From Trifolium pratense (taxonomy: Eukaryota > Streptophyta > Magnoliopsida > Fabales > Fabaceae), in the NCBI RefSeq assembly GCF_020283565.1, contig NC_060059.1, forward strand, positions 13,151,501 through 13,215,500: 64,000 bases of DNA. The letters are read 5' to 3'. Positions 13,001-25,700 of the stretch are shown piece by piece. Position 1 is the stretch's first letter, and the number at the start of each line of letters is the position of its first letter. Under the pieces are notes generated by a model, which saw only the letters and a program-made list of their open reading frames with translations, had not been told where the DNA came from and made no database searches. A program made the translations under genes and the position numbers.

Positions 13001-15229
13001 AAACTCTGTTAAGTACTAATTTATATTTTTGTCTATCTGTTTCTTTTACCTGCTATATTTTCTAGAGTGAAATATTGGAGTTTTGATTTATTTGAAGAAA
13101 GAAAAGGAAAGTAGCAGGCTATATGAGTAAAGTAACAAATGACAAATGTGCTGGTTTTTCGGACACTAAATTTACTGATTTTCAACAGGTGTACCTTTTA
13201 GTCCATACAAGTGAAGTGAAGCTAAAGGACTCGCAGAGAACTAAAGTTGAAATGGAGAAAACTTATAAGGAATCTGAGGTGAAAGAATCTCATGAGGATC
13301 CAAATATATGTTCAAGAGGGATTTCACCCGATTCATCTCTATGTACAAAAATTAATGGACTGGATTTGGAATCAGACCAGAAGGATTCAACTATGGATCA
13401 AGGGTTTGAAGTTTATTCTAGTGCTGGAGAGAATATGGTCAATTGTGAAATTCCATCAAGACAAAATGGGGACGTCTCTGAGATAACACATCCTGGAGTT
13501 CTTTGGGATGTTTTTCGTCGGCAGGATGTTCCAAAGGTTACTGAATATTTGAAAATGCATTGGAAGGAATTTGGGAAGCCAGATGATATAGTAAGTGCAT
13601 TTGTAAGTCTTACAAAATAAATTGTGACATTTCTTCCCAATTATTTGGTTAATTTACTTGTTTTGATATTTTATTGATGATGATAATTGTACTCCTCTGT
13701 ATTCAAGGTTACATGGCCTCTCTATGATGGAGCTATTTATCTTGACAGACACCATAAAAGAAAGTTGAAGGAAGAATTTGGTAAGATATTATTTTATTTT
13801 TTTTATGAATTGTTAAGAGCTAGATAGAGAAGTGGTAGTTTAGGTTGACACAGGTGAAGCTGCGCAGTGCCTTCCTTACACTTGCTAGCTTATCATGGAA
13901 CCTTTACACTGGGCAGCAGTGACATTTTACTCTTCCTGTCCTAAAAAATCGTTCCAAAGCTTTAGGTCACTTTCCTGCTCCCTTACTCCTCATCTCGCAT
14001 CAAAATGCTCAACTCTTACCATTTATATCGCCGCTCATAACAAAACCTTATGCCTCCCCTCATTAATCATCCAACACGGGTCAGGCAGCAGTTTCCCATT
14101 TCACCCTTACTTTCCATTTTTCTATACCTCACCCTTCATTGCATGCTTTGTTAATTTTCTGTGCATAACCTTTGATTTTATTTACTTTATTTAAATAATT
14201 TTCAATGAAATGTTGGTCGGACCCCTTCTCAATTTCATTTTTTTCTTTCTTAAATGCCCTCAGTTTTTTTGTTTTTTTTTCCTTCTTGAAAGTTCTCTCC
14301 CTATTTTTATGCTCTTCAATGTTTGATCAGTAAAATAATGGATAAATACATTTGCTAGGAAAAAGAAATTGTATGAGGTCTAATTGAGGTATCTTAGAAC
14401 AATTCACATGTCACAAAACCCTGGGTACTAATGTGCCCAATCGTGGGGCAGACTAGAATTTTGGAAAATAACTGTTGTTTTTATTTTCTTCTTTCTAATG
14501 TAATTACTGTCTTCCTATGTAGGAGTGGAGCCTTGGTCATTTGAACAGAATTTGGGGGAAGCTATATTTGTTCCTGCTGGTTGCCCTTTTCAAGCAAGAA
14601 ATGTTCAGGTGAGTTCATTTTCCTTGTGATTTCGCTTTATATAATTTAATTGATGGCCTTCATTCATAGATTTATATCCGTTTCTTGAACCACTTCCAAA
14701 AGATGAAGTTTTCATCTGATTGGTGTCTATCATTATTAATATTTTCTCTTCAGTTATTACGAAATATTTCTGAATGCATTATTAATTCTCTCGTATTGAA
14801 CTTGTCATAGTATTGTGATTTGTGATCATCTCTATATTTTGAAAATTTCAGTCCACCGTTCAGTTGGGTCTTGATTTCTTATCTCCTGAAAGCCTGGGGG
14901 AGGCTGTAAGGTTGGCAGAGGAAGTTCGCCGTTTACCTAATGAACATGAAGCAAAGCTTCAAGTTTTGGAGGTCAGCAAAGATGACAGTTATAAATGTCA
15001 AGTTCTCTTTTTGTTGTTTACCACTTGCCTATGATTTTTGTCTCCTTTAAATAATGCTTGTCAATTACTATATTTTAGTGACACTTAGATCTTACCTCTG
15101 AACTTACTCTATTTGACATTTATGCAGGTTGGGAAAATATCTCTTTATGCAGCAAGTTCAGCAATCAAAGAAGTTCAGAAACTTGTACTTGACCCAAAGT
15201 ATGTAAATTTCATATTTGACTTGTTTATT

Positions 15230-15266
<37 letters not shown>

Positions 15267-15636
15267 TCTCATCTCTCTCCTGCATGTGCAATTTTTATCA
15301 TCTCAGAACATCTTGCGTGAAATAGAAAATAAATTCATTTGATTGACTGATGTATGTATGTATGTCCTTATCTTTTGACTTAAAAGTCTTTTTCAACAAG
15401 GGTTTTGGTATTGGTTAGTTGCCCTGTTATGTTCCTTGCAAGTTCAACCAACATGTCTGTTTCCTTATTGTTTGATTCTGTGAAAACATTTGTCCCATAT
15501 CTCCTGCTGTGTATTCACAATATGTTGTTTTTCCAGACTCGGCGGAGAGATTGGATATGGAGACCCTAATTTGACTGCAATGGTTTCTGAGAACTACGAG
15601 AAGATGTCTAAGCAGAGGCAGATCACTTGTGCTTGA
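10018..15636 (+). CDS. JMJ24: WRC + RING + JmjC protein, JMJ24-like, predicted inactive as a demethylase
   Basis: Thirteen exons give 935 residues: 10018-10572, 10685-10827, 10929-11028, 11144-11276, 11428-11482, 11571-12210, 12341-12670, 13189-13590, 13708-13780, 14523-14608, 14852-14971, 15128-15198, 15537-15636. Residues 21-45 form a WRC domain (C21, WRC at 29-31, C42, H45). From C203 to about 265 is a cysteine-rich RING-like region, then a second cysteine cluster (residues ~360-385), then a JmjC domain from about 510 to the end. KDM3-type enzymes bind iron through H-x-D and a distal H. Here the first site reads H646-F-N648, and the distal site, in PAGCPFQARN, has F833 where active members have histidine. 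An acidic, serine-rich insertion of about 90 residues splits the JmjC fold. Arabidopsis JMJ24 has this architecture and is known for acting through RING-type ubiquitination of CMT3. Assignment to JMJ24 rather than another KDM3-class member is likely but not proven. Confidence 0.9.
15234..15262. repeat. (TC)n microsatellite in a JmjC-gene intron
   Basis: About 14 uninterrupted TC dinucleotides lie in the last intron, followed by shorter CATCTC variants. Confidence 0.9.
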
Positions 15637-16138
15637 ACATCCACATTTAGCACGGTTTAGTAACAGTAATGCGGTTATGTACAGTAATTGTATTTGAGCA
15701 GTATTTTACAGGTTTATATGTTTCGGTGTAGTAGATCAAAATACGTAGATCATTGTTGAATGTGTATAATAGTTATCGACAATAGAGATAGAAAGTCATG
15801 CTGTAACAGGAGATTTCAGATATGTATTTTATTTGAAAAAGTGGAATACAAACATGTAATTTAGTAATATATATGAAGTCACATTTATTTCTATATGTGT
15901 TGACCTTTTATTTGAATTCAAAAAATGTTTGGGGTTCAGAGTTTGGCAATAAGCCAGGCACCATACAACTGAAATTGCATTAGATTTTGTGAACCTCTGT
16001 AGCCAAGCAAATCAAAACCTTAGCTTTATAAACAAAATAAAGAAATTACAAACTTGATGTGAAGTATTTAATCTGTTCTCATGGCCTCAGTCTCTTGGAA
16101 CTACCTAGTATTTTCTAAAGAAGTTTCAATTTGAATCA

Positions 16139-17362
16139 CTAAGTTGTGAGATTGAACGACTCAGCAATTGTATAGAAATCTAACTTCAATCCTGGCCAAG
16201 CTGATTCAGGTGCCTGAGCATTCAATGTATAGAGCCTACCATCACGAGAACAGCAGACGCAAACATTGTGTCGCCGAAATGAGGGGCTCTCAACTCTGAA
16301 TTCCAGCTCGTAGTATTTCGCATTTCTAACAGGATCCTCTCTCAAATTTGATTTTACCAATGTTCCCTTCAAGTCCGGGCGCTGTCCTGATCCTGTTATG
16401 GTCCGAATAACAGCTTTCCCCACCTCCTCCGGACTTCCAAATGCTTCAATCCTTGAAAGAAAGTTAAAAATACACGCTCAGGCTCAGCAATCCCTATGTT
16501 AATGAAATGACATTGACATTGCAATTAACAAGAGTAAAGGAATAATAACGTGAAGTAGCAACAAACTTATTCCTAGCTAGCAGTGAATAGTGATGGATGG
16601 AGGATACTTACGAGAAGTCTTGAGCAACGGGAGAAACAATAACACTAACATTGAGTTCACCATTAGAACCCGGGGGACCAAATGCGACATCTGGTTCTGT
16701 GACATTAGAACGTGGCCGTGAATTCAGTGGAGGAGGATCCAATGATAGTTCCATTTCCCTTCTTTTAGCAGCTCGATACAGCAGTGTCTGATCTCCAACC
16801 CAATTCACCGGGTATATAAATTCTGATCATTTCATTTAATATACAAACAAATGTAACAATTAATTAATAACTATAGTACTATGCTTTTTAAGTATAAAAT
16901 AAAAATACTCTGGTATACATCTTATTTGGATATGACACGATACCAATATTGCGAACCTATCAGAGTTATCCCATCAGTGGTGTACCAAGACATATCCAAA
17001 TAAGATGTGTAGCATAGCGTTACAAAGCGATTAAAATTACCGAATCCCTCTCTTGTGTCAATGTACCGGGTGTAGCCACCAATAGGATAAAGCACATCTA
17101 GCTTCAGCTTACGACCATTCTGTGGTGACAAACCAAGAAAAAAACTTGTGATGCCACCAAAATTTGCACCCAAAGCTACAAGTGAAGCTGACCCTATACC
17201 CACAAGAAGCCTCCGTTCAAATTTCTTGGCCAATTCCTCTGCAGGAGACCATAATTCTACTTCTTTCACTTTCATTTTTTCTTTACTTTCACTTGAACAT
17301 CTTGTTATGCCATTTCTGTTCCATGTTCCAAACCTCCCTTGAAGTCGTAATTGCATTGCCAT
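16139..17362 (-). CDS. Chloroplast PsbP-domain protein (PPD7-like), thylakoid lumen
   Basis: Three exons read on the minus strand: 17362-17041, 16822-16612 and 16451-16139, giving 281 residues and a TAG stop. The N-terminus is basic and serine-containing, as in a chloroplast transit peptide. Twin arginines at 50-51 are followed by a hydrophobic stretch (LLVGIGSASLVALGA), the pattern of a Tat-type thylakoid-lumen signal. The mature part carries the PsbP fold signature: a GF-x-FIYPVNWVGD block joined across the first splice, a VSVIVSPV strand and a C-terminal ESF segment. PsbP-domain proteins assist photosystem assembly or stability in the lumen. The sequence most resembles the PPD7 branch, but I am not certain of the number. 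The gene is convergent with the JmjC gene, with stops about 500 bp apart. Confidence 0.85.
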
Positions 17363-18172
17363 GTTTCAACCCTTATGTCATATAAATAACAGTACAGTAC
17401 TTTGCCAAAATTATATATGCTGGTTTCATTTACGTAAGATATAAATCTTCTACATTTAACTAAACTCTTCCTTTGGGAATAAAAATAACTGGTATGCAAT
17501 TATAAGAAAATAAATAATAACGTGGTAGATTATGATTGGTTGGATATCATAGCCCTTATCTAGTTTTTGTGGCTCTCATTCCTTCTGGTTCTCAACAGCC
17601 ATTTATTTACTCTACATTTTTTATAAAATGGTTATCTTCGCCCGTAGTTGCATAGACTAATCTCTAGAGTTTTGTGAGACTCAATAGACAAAAATCCTTC
17701 TTTAAATTTTTCAACATCATTGTATGTAATATAGATATCAAACTTGAAACCTTGACTTAGTTAAGTAATTTTGTTAGGAAAGAAAGGTAAATCATTATCG
17801 TAGGGCAGACAGTAATTTTTGGTCTCGAAGTTACCTCATAAATGCATCATCTAGTAGGGCAAATGTTCCCCCATCCGTATCTATCATATGTGTTTAACCA
17901 CTTAGACGGAGAGCTATTCCATTTCATTGACAACCGAAATAGATCTAAATAGCATGCCTGGAGCGAAGGAAGAGCTTAAAAAATAAATGGAAAAGTAAAA
18001 TCAATGAAAGGCCAAGATGTAGCCTTTGTGTGCGGAGAAAGCCACAATTGGCTGAGATGACGAATATGTCGTCGATACAGTAACTTCGTACCTCACTGAT
18101 GACTGATGATATTAGCCAAGGGGGATAAATCGTACTTTTTTTATCGTATCAACGCTTATAGGAATGTGCAGT
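17363..18172. other. 5' flank of the PsbP-domain gene
   Basis: No gene is visible. From about 17780 the composition is more balanced and may be part of an organelle-derived insertion that includes the tRNA relic beginning at 18173. I see no other recognisable organelle gene in it. Confidence 0.35.
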
Positions 18173-18246
18173 TGGTGGGGGCAGGATTCGAACCTGCAAT
18201 CTTCAGATCATGAGCGTGACGAGTTAACCAACTACTCTACCCTACT
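18173..18246 (-). pseudogene. Mitochondrial-type initiator tRNA (trnfM-CAU) relic in nuclear DNA
   Basis: Read on the minus strand, this 74-nt stretch folds as a tRNA. It has a T arm GCAGG-TTCGAAT-CCTGC, an anticodon loop CTCATGA (anticodon CAT), a D-arm region GTAGAGTAGTTGGTTAACTC and an acceptor stem. Position 1 (A) faces C at 72, an unpaired 1-72 pair typical of initiator tRNAs. The sequence closely resembles the plant mitochondrial initiator tRNA, not the nuclear methionine tRNAs. Extra mismatches in the acceptor stem (4-69) and anticodon stem (30-40) show decay. It is probably part of a nuclear insertion of mitochondrial DNA. Confidence 0.75.
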
Positions 18247-18956
18247 TCTTCTCGTTATCTTTTTTTTTTTCTTTCACTATTCCCACCAAAAATAGGTCCC
18301 CTCCCCAGCTTTGGTTGTTTGTCCCGGGATAGAACCAGCGCTTAGTAAGTAAGCGGGGTTGTGCATTTAATTTAGAGAAATGATATTTGTACAACCATTT
18401 TTTAACAACTTTTGAGACAACTTTCTCTCTCATACTCACATTATCTTTTTACTTTCTCTCTCTATTGCTTTGATTTTTGTGCCAACACCTACTTTCATTT
18501 GTAAATTTATTGTTGTCCCAAAAATTGTCACCTAAATTGTTGTTCAAATAACACAACTCTTAATTTATTTGGCAATATATGTATGTTTTATACGTAATAG
18601 TAGTAGTATGTAATGAATGAAAATGAAAATTCAAGCGGGTACTATATTGAATAGGGAATTCTTAATTAATGATTTGCCATTGTAACATCTGAACACAAAT
18701 TTATGGAACGAAAAGAGTCTACTACACTCTAAGTCTACGCATTACACTGGCTAGCTTGTCATGAATGCAAAATGGACCAATTAATATCAATGATTTGATG
18801 TGTCATGGTCGAAAGAAGAGAGGTGTGGGGTATTCAAATAATAAATAGATAAGAAAAAAGCAACCCACTAATAATTAAAAAAAAGTTGAATAATAATATC
18901 ATTAATTATTTCTTGGTTTGAAATGCTTCAATATTTTCAGGTGGTCTTTTTTTTTT

Positions 18957-21900
18957 TCAAATGTTGCTTGTTGCTGAAAATGATTCAAATCCTCCATTTT
19001 TGGTTGACCAATTTCTCCAAACTTCATCAGCTGCTGCAGCAGCACTTTCTGCTTGTTGCTGTTGTGTACCCCCTCCTCCATAGAAATTACCATGTGCACC
19101 TCCCCCTCCTATCCCTAATAAATCCAATGTCATTACATCTCCACCACTTGATCCTTTACTTCCACCAATGTTCATAACAACATTATTATTATTACTTGAT
19201 GCACCCCCTCCTCCTCCTACTCCTACACCCACTCCTCCAACACTATTAATGCTGCCTTGAGTTTGATTGTTTTGTTCTATAATCTTGGATAAAGCTTTAC
19301 TTTGATCCAATATAGCATTAAACATATCAACTCCATTCATTGATCCATTTACACCTCCCCCATTTATTATTCCATTTGCATTGAAATTGTTATTATTATA
19401 CTGAGCTTGTTGCTGCATGTAGTGATTCATGAAAGCATGTCCTTGCTGTTGCGACACACCAAACAAAGGCGGCGCCATCATGTTTCCAGCAACGGCTTTT
19501 TCCGGCATACTCATACCGGCATTATTATTACTCACAGTTGCACCCATTTGAGCAGCTTTTTGAAGCAATGCAGTAGCTGACATATGAGGTGAAGTAGCAG
19601 CTGATAAATGCAATGACCCATTTTCTTCCAAGATATTGTTGAGTGAATTATTTGAACTGAGTTGAAGAGAAGGAGATGAAGTTGATGATGAAAGACTTCT
19701 AGTGAATATGTTGCTGTTGAATTGTTTTGCTGGCACTGACATGAGATCATGAGGTGATGATAATGGATGCTTGTGATCAGTGTTAAATATTTCTGATGAA
19801 GTTGCACCAATTTGTGGAGGGTTTATTGGTAATAATGAAGAAACAAGATTTGGGATTTGTTGATGTTGCAATTGTATTGATCCTTCGTTTGCTTTGTTGT
19901 TTTCTTCAGCTAATGCATCACAGAATGCTCTGTGGGTTATGAAGCTGTCTCTTCTGCAGATAATAAAATAATAAAATAAGATTAAAATACAATTAAATAT
20001 GATTATATATATAGTTGCTTATGAAGACCGTGCATGTGTATTATTATTATGAAATAAAAAGACTATTGTTTTCTATACATACTGTATATACGTAGGAATC
20101 TTTGACCGAGCCAAATATATTTAATAAATATATATATATGCAGTGACTTATACTTGCACTCAAGTAACACTTTCACTTTCATTACCAAGCGTTACGTTGT
20201 TCTCGGTGGAATTATACTCATATTAAAGTAAGGTTTCTATATGAATAAGTTGGAAATGGATCAATTGCAGTCAAACGATATGCAGTCAGTATATTTATAT
20301 ATAGTAACCATTCGATCAAGATCAGATGGTTAGGTTCCTATTTTTGTTAATTTTTTAAATATAAATTTAATTTTAAATCTGACCGTCCAATCTTATATTA
20401 AATGGCTTAGATGTGACCTAATGCAGTACAGTTAGGAAGGATTGATTGCACTCAAACCTGATTCGAATGAATTTAGTGTAGTGGATGAAAAAATATGATT
20501 GGAGTGAAATACCCCTAAAGATGACCAATCATATTTTCTAATAAAAATTAGTCATCGACAACATTGATAGATATTTTGCGCACCAATAATGCGGTTAAAA
20601 AAAAGTAACAATATACCGTAAATGATTACATTCTAATCAATTTTAAAAAAAAAAAATTGGTATCCGATCGGCTCAAGAACCAACTAATCCGAGGACCAAT
20701 GCCACCGTCACATATGCTAATCAATTTGTTACTGTTGATGATTATTAATATATACACTATGTATGGGATGGTATATATCATTTCATATATAGTTTTTTAT
20801 ATATAGTAGTTAGTTTTGCTTGAGACAACCAAAAATGTTAGTTGAAAAGATTGAACTATAATAACTTCTTTGCTGTTCCAACCCCAACTGGTTAGTTATC
20901 TGTTAAAGATGTATATATAGGATATGTTTGTTCATAGAGAAAAAAAAAATTAATAACCGCTAAAACATAAACTAGAAAAAGTTTAAAAAATTTGAATTCT
21001 CAGATGAGAAAAAGTTCATAGGGTATGTGGTCAAAGGCCACTACAATATATCTTAATCTAAGCTGCCAAAACGGCACGCACACACTTTATTATCAAAAAG
21101 ACAGCTACTGCATGAAAGTAGTTCAACTGGTGCAAGAAACTATGTAAGAACACTATTCAAAAGTCAAATTAATCAACAAATTTTTTATATTCACATTTCA
21201 TACACACATACCTTGAAAATATTGTTCCACAGTCACATTTGTATTCCCTTGTACCACAAATTTTGGAATGAGCTTTCCAATCAGATTGAACAGCATATTT
21301 CTTAGAACATTTATCACATTTCCACTTCTTCTCACCGTGCTTTCTACAAAAGTGCTTTTTAATACCAGTAAGATCACCAAGTGCTCTTGCAGGATTATGA
21401 TGAACACATGATGGTTCAGGACAAACATAAACTCTTTTTATAATTTCATTACTTGTTCTTTGTTTTAGCTTCCATGGTAAATTGTGTCCTCTTCGGTGCA
21501 ATTGAAGGTTTTGGTCTCTTTGAAAACCTTTGTTGCATATTTCACATACAAATCTGTTTGTAGCCATTAGTGTTGTTGGTGATAGTGCTATCACTTCAGC
21601 ACTTGGATCTAAATTTAAAAAAATAAAAAAATAATTAGTTAATTAAATTATATATTTATGTGTGTGTGTGAAACAAAGAAAAAAAAGAAAAAAGAAAAGG
21701 AGGAAATAAGAGTCAATAAAAGTCAACAGTAAACAACAATGATTGTTTGTGAACCACAGCAAAGCAATAATTGAGTTTCAGTTCTTCATTTTCTTCTTAC
21801 ACACACCAATAATTCATTATTTATTTTAGCTATATTTATTATATTCTGACTTAATTTAAAACATATCCCCCTATAGATCTTTGTCTTCTATACCACATCA

Positions 21901-22637
21901 AGGTCTTATCCTATAATTTCATGGAGCCTAAAAATGTCTTAAGTGAATGCACTCTAATAAATTAATCAAGCATACCAATATTTTTTTTAAAAATTAATAT
22001 TGGCCTTTAGTGAGATATCAGTTTTGAAAGAAAAAAAAAACATTTTGAGCACATTTTAGTACCAAACTATGGATCACTATGTATTTTTTATTTGTAGACT
22101 TAATCAATTAGAAGGTTTATGATTTATATATATACTATATAGTATATACTTAATAATTTTCTAGTTTTAGATTTAATTAATCAGTTAGAAGGTCTAACAA
22201 ATGAAACTATACAATAATTTTGTTATATGATGTTCTAGGAATTGGTATTCATGTGCTGCAGGCCATGAATAACAACTTTAATTTTATATTTTGGGTTACT
22301 CCAACTTTCATTTGATTATTGATTATGATATTTAAATAAAAAATCTTGTAAAAGTAATTAATAATTAGAATTTGTTACTTAAAAGTTAAAACCAAGATTA
22401 ATGAATATGCAAATAAAAGGGGGAAATATAATTACCTGGATTTCCTGGTAGGTTCCTTTTTCTCTTAAGAGGTGGTTGTAAATTAGTGTTGGAAGTACCA
22501 TTGGTGTTATTATTTGTAGTTGAAGTATGAGAATGTGGACTATGAAATTGACCAAGTATTTCTGTTTGTTTAACTCCATCTTCTCTGTTATTCTCTGTAG
22601 AGAAGCTACCACTATCACAACTTGTGATGTTTGACAT
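18957..22637 (-). CDS. INDETERMINATE-domain (IDD) C2H2 zinc-finger transcription factor
   Basis: Three exons on the minus strand (22637-22436, 21608-21212, 19953-18957) encode 531 residues. The first ATG in frame is 22637; it gives MSNITSCDSG. A basic KRKR signal at about 58-62 precedes the ID domain. The first finger runs F88-H110 (two Cys, two His). The second begins YVCPEPSC, then come two C2HC-type fingers, the last split by the second intron (FSR|RDSF). The C-terminal half is rich in Asn, Gln, Ser and Gly, with homopolymer runs. It contains MSATALLQKAAQMGAT and a TLDLLGI motif, both conserved in IDD proteins. IDD factors bind DNA and partner with GRAS proteins such as DELLA, SCR and SHR. 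The exact IDD number is not clear to me. Confidence 0.93.
19954..21211. other. Second IDD intron with a possible MITE
   Basis: This 1.26-kb intron is AT-rich. At about 20265-20470 the ends AATTGCAGTCAAACGAT and the inverse of GATTGATTGCACTCAAAC form an imperfect inverted repeat, suggesting an old MITE. Nothing else is recognisable. Confidence 0.35.
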
Positions 22638-23271
22638 AGCCAAATATTATTAAGAACAAATGTTTCCTATTTTGTTTCACTAGCTACTAGTATTGTTGGA
22701 GTAAGAAAGAAAGAAAGACAAAAAAAAGGAAGAAGAGGAAGCAGAAGTTGAAACAGAAAAGAAGGGATTTGTGGAAGTAGAGGAAGACAAAAAAGCAGGA
22801 AACTCTCCTCTTTTTATGGTGTGTGAGAGATGAGAGTGTTTGTTGGCATAAGAATACAACAAACAGAGGCTTTGGATTTGCATTGTAATTAAATTATATA
22901 TTGTGTACTCTTGCTTGCAGGCACTGTTTGTAGTAACTGTAGATATGCCCTTGCCATTCTTGATTATTATCAAAATGCCCCTCACTTTTTAAAAAAAAAA
23001 AATATATTAAAGAGATAAAGTCTAAAAACGAGTTTATAAGTAACCACAATCATCGTTTTACAAATCAATTTTGTAAGGTTGTGTTATATATTCAATCTAA
23101 AATTTAATCAAAGTTATCTAAGATTAGTTGGACCACATGTTATCAGGTCACCTCTATTAGACTACTCGAGTTATCACACTTTAGATGTCTAGTCCTAGAG
23201 TTGAGACGATATGTTAAGACCATTAGCAGAGCCACACAGAGGGGGTTCAACCTTCTCGAACATTAAAATTA
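22638..23271. promoter_or_regulatory. IDD 5' flank and leader
   Basis: Directly upstream of the IDD start (minus strand) is a CT-rich, TTCTTTC-rich leader at about 22690-22800, as is common in plant 5' UTRs. At 23030-23100 a fragment resembling a dispersed repeat (CAATCATCGTTTTACAAATC) also appears near 26735. Confidence 0.4.
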
Positions 23272-23622
23272 GGTTTAAATAATATTTTGGTCCTGTAACT
23301 TGGCGTGTTTTTATTTTTTGTCCAAGTATCTTCTTTTTTTTTATGCAATTCATCCATATATGTTAAAATCTTTTGGTTTCCCTAAAGCTAAAATTAGTAA
23401 AAAAATCCAACGGAAAACCTACGGATTTTCCTTTGAATTTTATGGCAGATTTAAAATCTGCACGTTTCCTGCGGATTTTCCTGCAAATTTGCCTACCAAT
23501 TTTAGCTTTAGGGACTAAAAACAAAAATACGTCAACTTATAGGGATGAATTCCTCAAAAAAAAAATACAAGGACAAAAAGTAAAACACGCCAACCTATAA
23601 GAGCCAAAATATCATTTAAACC
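23272..23622. mobile_element. Mutator-type MITE with perfect 9-bp target duplication
   Basis: TTAAAATTA occurs at 23263-23271 and 23623-23631. Between them the ends GGTTTAAATAATATTTTGG and the inverse of CCAAAATATCATTTAAACC begin inverted repeats of about 50 bp that include GGCGTGTTTTA and TTTTTGTCC. The 351-bp element has no coding function. The 9-bp duplication supports a Mutator-type origin. Confidence 0.82.
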
Positions 23623-23631
23623 TTAAAATTA

Positions 23632-25576
23632 AAACACATATCTTTATATGTTTTGCATTTTAAACCTCGTATTATTTTTTTTGCACAATTGTCATCCATT
23701 TTCAGTTTATATTGAGAAAGATGTAATCAACAACATTGATAATGAATTCATTATTCAACGATTTTAAAACATAAAATTGCTTAAAGAAAATAATTGTAGA
23801 GTATTTATATAATTTGTTGAGTACATCGTAAATAGAGTACAATTTAATTTTTGGAGTATATATTATTGATATACATTATTATTATTATTATAATTTTTAA
23901 TTAAAGTCTTTTGTAAAAAAAAAAATTGTTAATTAAAGTCTAAAAATTTGAAATTTTGGATCATGTGACACTACCATTTGAGTAAGTAATTAGATCAATA
24001 TAAATTAAAGTGTGCATAATTCTATTTTTACATGTTGATTTTGTAAGATTGTATTGCACTTCTATTTTGTTTTGTTGAAATGGTTAGTTGGATTAACTCA
24101 TACTAAAAACTAAAATTTTGTTTTAAAAATATTTCTACTTGTTATTTATGAGATTTGAGGAAGGGTATTATGGGAACCTTATTTGTGATTAGTTTAATTA
24201 ATTTAAAAGTATAGTTTATACTAGTTTATTTGACGTAGCTAGAGGACGAGGGATTCAAGTTGGAAAAGTTTGTCTGTTTCTGAGGATATTTTAAAAAGAG
24301 CAGCATTATTCCTAAATCACCCTTGTCCTCTCATCAAAATAACAAAGCTGCCACTAGGAACAAAGCTGAATCAGCCGCCTAGAGTATGTAATTACTGATT
24401 TAACCTTAACTCGTCACGGGTGGACTCTGATCGAATCATTCTCGAAAATGACCCCACAATAATACAAAAATTCTCCTGTTCACGTGTGTTTCGGGTAATT
24501 TCCAATGGGTAATTAGCACTTTAAAATATACTATTATAATGCCCTTTTCTAATGTTAAATCATAAATTAAAGTCATTACCGCATGAAATTGTGTTATTTA
24601 TTTACTGCAGAGAATTGATTGGTGTCCTTATTTATTTTTTCTTTTCTATTGTATTACAAAAATTTAAAATGATGGTGTCACGTACGATTAATTATTAACC
24701 ATTTGAGTTTAATATTTTGGTTAATAATAATATTTATTAATTAAAGAAAATAGTTGTAATTCTCTCCACTCTTTTTCTGCCGCCACAAATCTTTGTTCTT
24801 GGTTGATTTTTATGTTTTATCAATTAAAGAGGGGTGGTTTATGATTAATTTTGATCTTTGATTGTTTTTTATTTCATTTTATTTAAATAAATGAAATAAA
24901 CCCGTGCGTTGCACACTTTTTAGGTTTTATTCCAGTTTTCTCTCTTGTGATTGTTTCATCTAGTGTTGTTTTAATTCCGTCTTAGTGCGGAGTATTTGTT
25001 TTGTTTGTCTCGTCTTAGTACGATGCTTGTTCTTTCTTCATATTTGCAGGTTTGTTTCGATCCAAATACAGTGCAGATTCAATGACTTTAGCATCATTGA
25101 CATTTGAAGTTTGACAAATCAATCGTAGGCTTTGTCAAAGACATTAGGCCGTTTTATGTTATTAACTCGGATGCTATGAGTCTGTTTGCAGATTCATCTT
25201 ATTATTTTTTAGCGAAATTGAATATGTAATGAGTTTAATTGATGTATTTCATATGAATTTGAATGAATGAATATTGTTGTTTTTGCGTCAAAAAAAAAAT
25301 TAATTAATAAAATTACAGTCTCTCAATTTAATATTTTTATAGTAAAAAAAAAAAGAGTTTAGCATTATTTTTGCTAAGTAGAAATATTTACCGGAAAAAA
25401 TGTTTTCAAGAAATTAGGTCTCTTGTATAAAAAAATAAAAAATTTAGGCCTCATTACTTTGTTTTTTTGGCGTAAATTATATGTTCTCTGCACTCAAATC
25501 AGCAGCAAAATCTCCTAAAAGAAAAAAGAAATATTTAGGTCGATCTCTTTATATTTAAAAAAAAAAACTCATATAT
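23632..25576. other. Intergenic AT-rich DNA
   Basis: No gene is seen. At 24895-25290 a stretch starting CCCGTGCGTTGCACAC and ending in a short poly(A) run looks like part of a degraded mobile element, but I cannot assign a family. Confidence 0.35.
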
Positions 25577-25700
25577 ACCAATCGTTAGTTGGTTTAGTGG
25601 TGATTGACGCTGAACTTAGTAGGGATGGCCGCAGTTGATCCCCCGCAACTGCGATCAGGAGGAGGCTGATATGATATGCTGTAGTAATTTTTGTCAAAAA
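25577..25700 (+). mobile_element. SINE-like tRNA-derived element
   Basis: TTAGTTGGTTTAGTGGTGATTG is an A-box-like start and GTTGATCCCCCGC a B-box-like block about 45 bp later, followed by a T-rich tail. The spacing fits an internal RNA polymerase III promoter of a tRNA-derived SINE. No target duplication was identified. Confidence 0.55.

Noticed and set aside
13123..13188. ATG start giving a separate 165-residue protein
   Set aside because: The first 22 codons are intron; the JmjC exon starts at 13189 after a CAG acceptor and continues the upstream frame.
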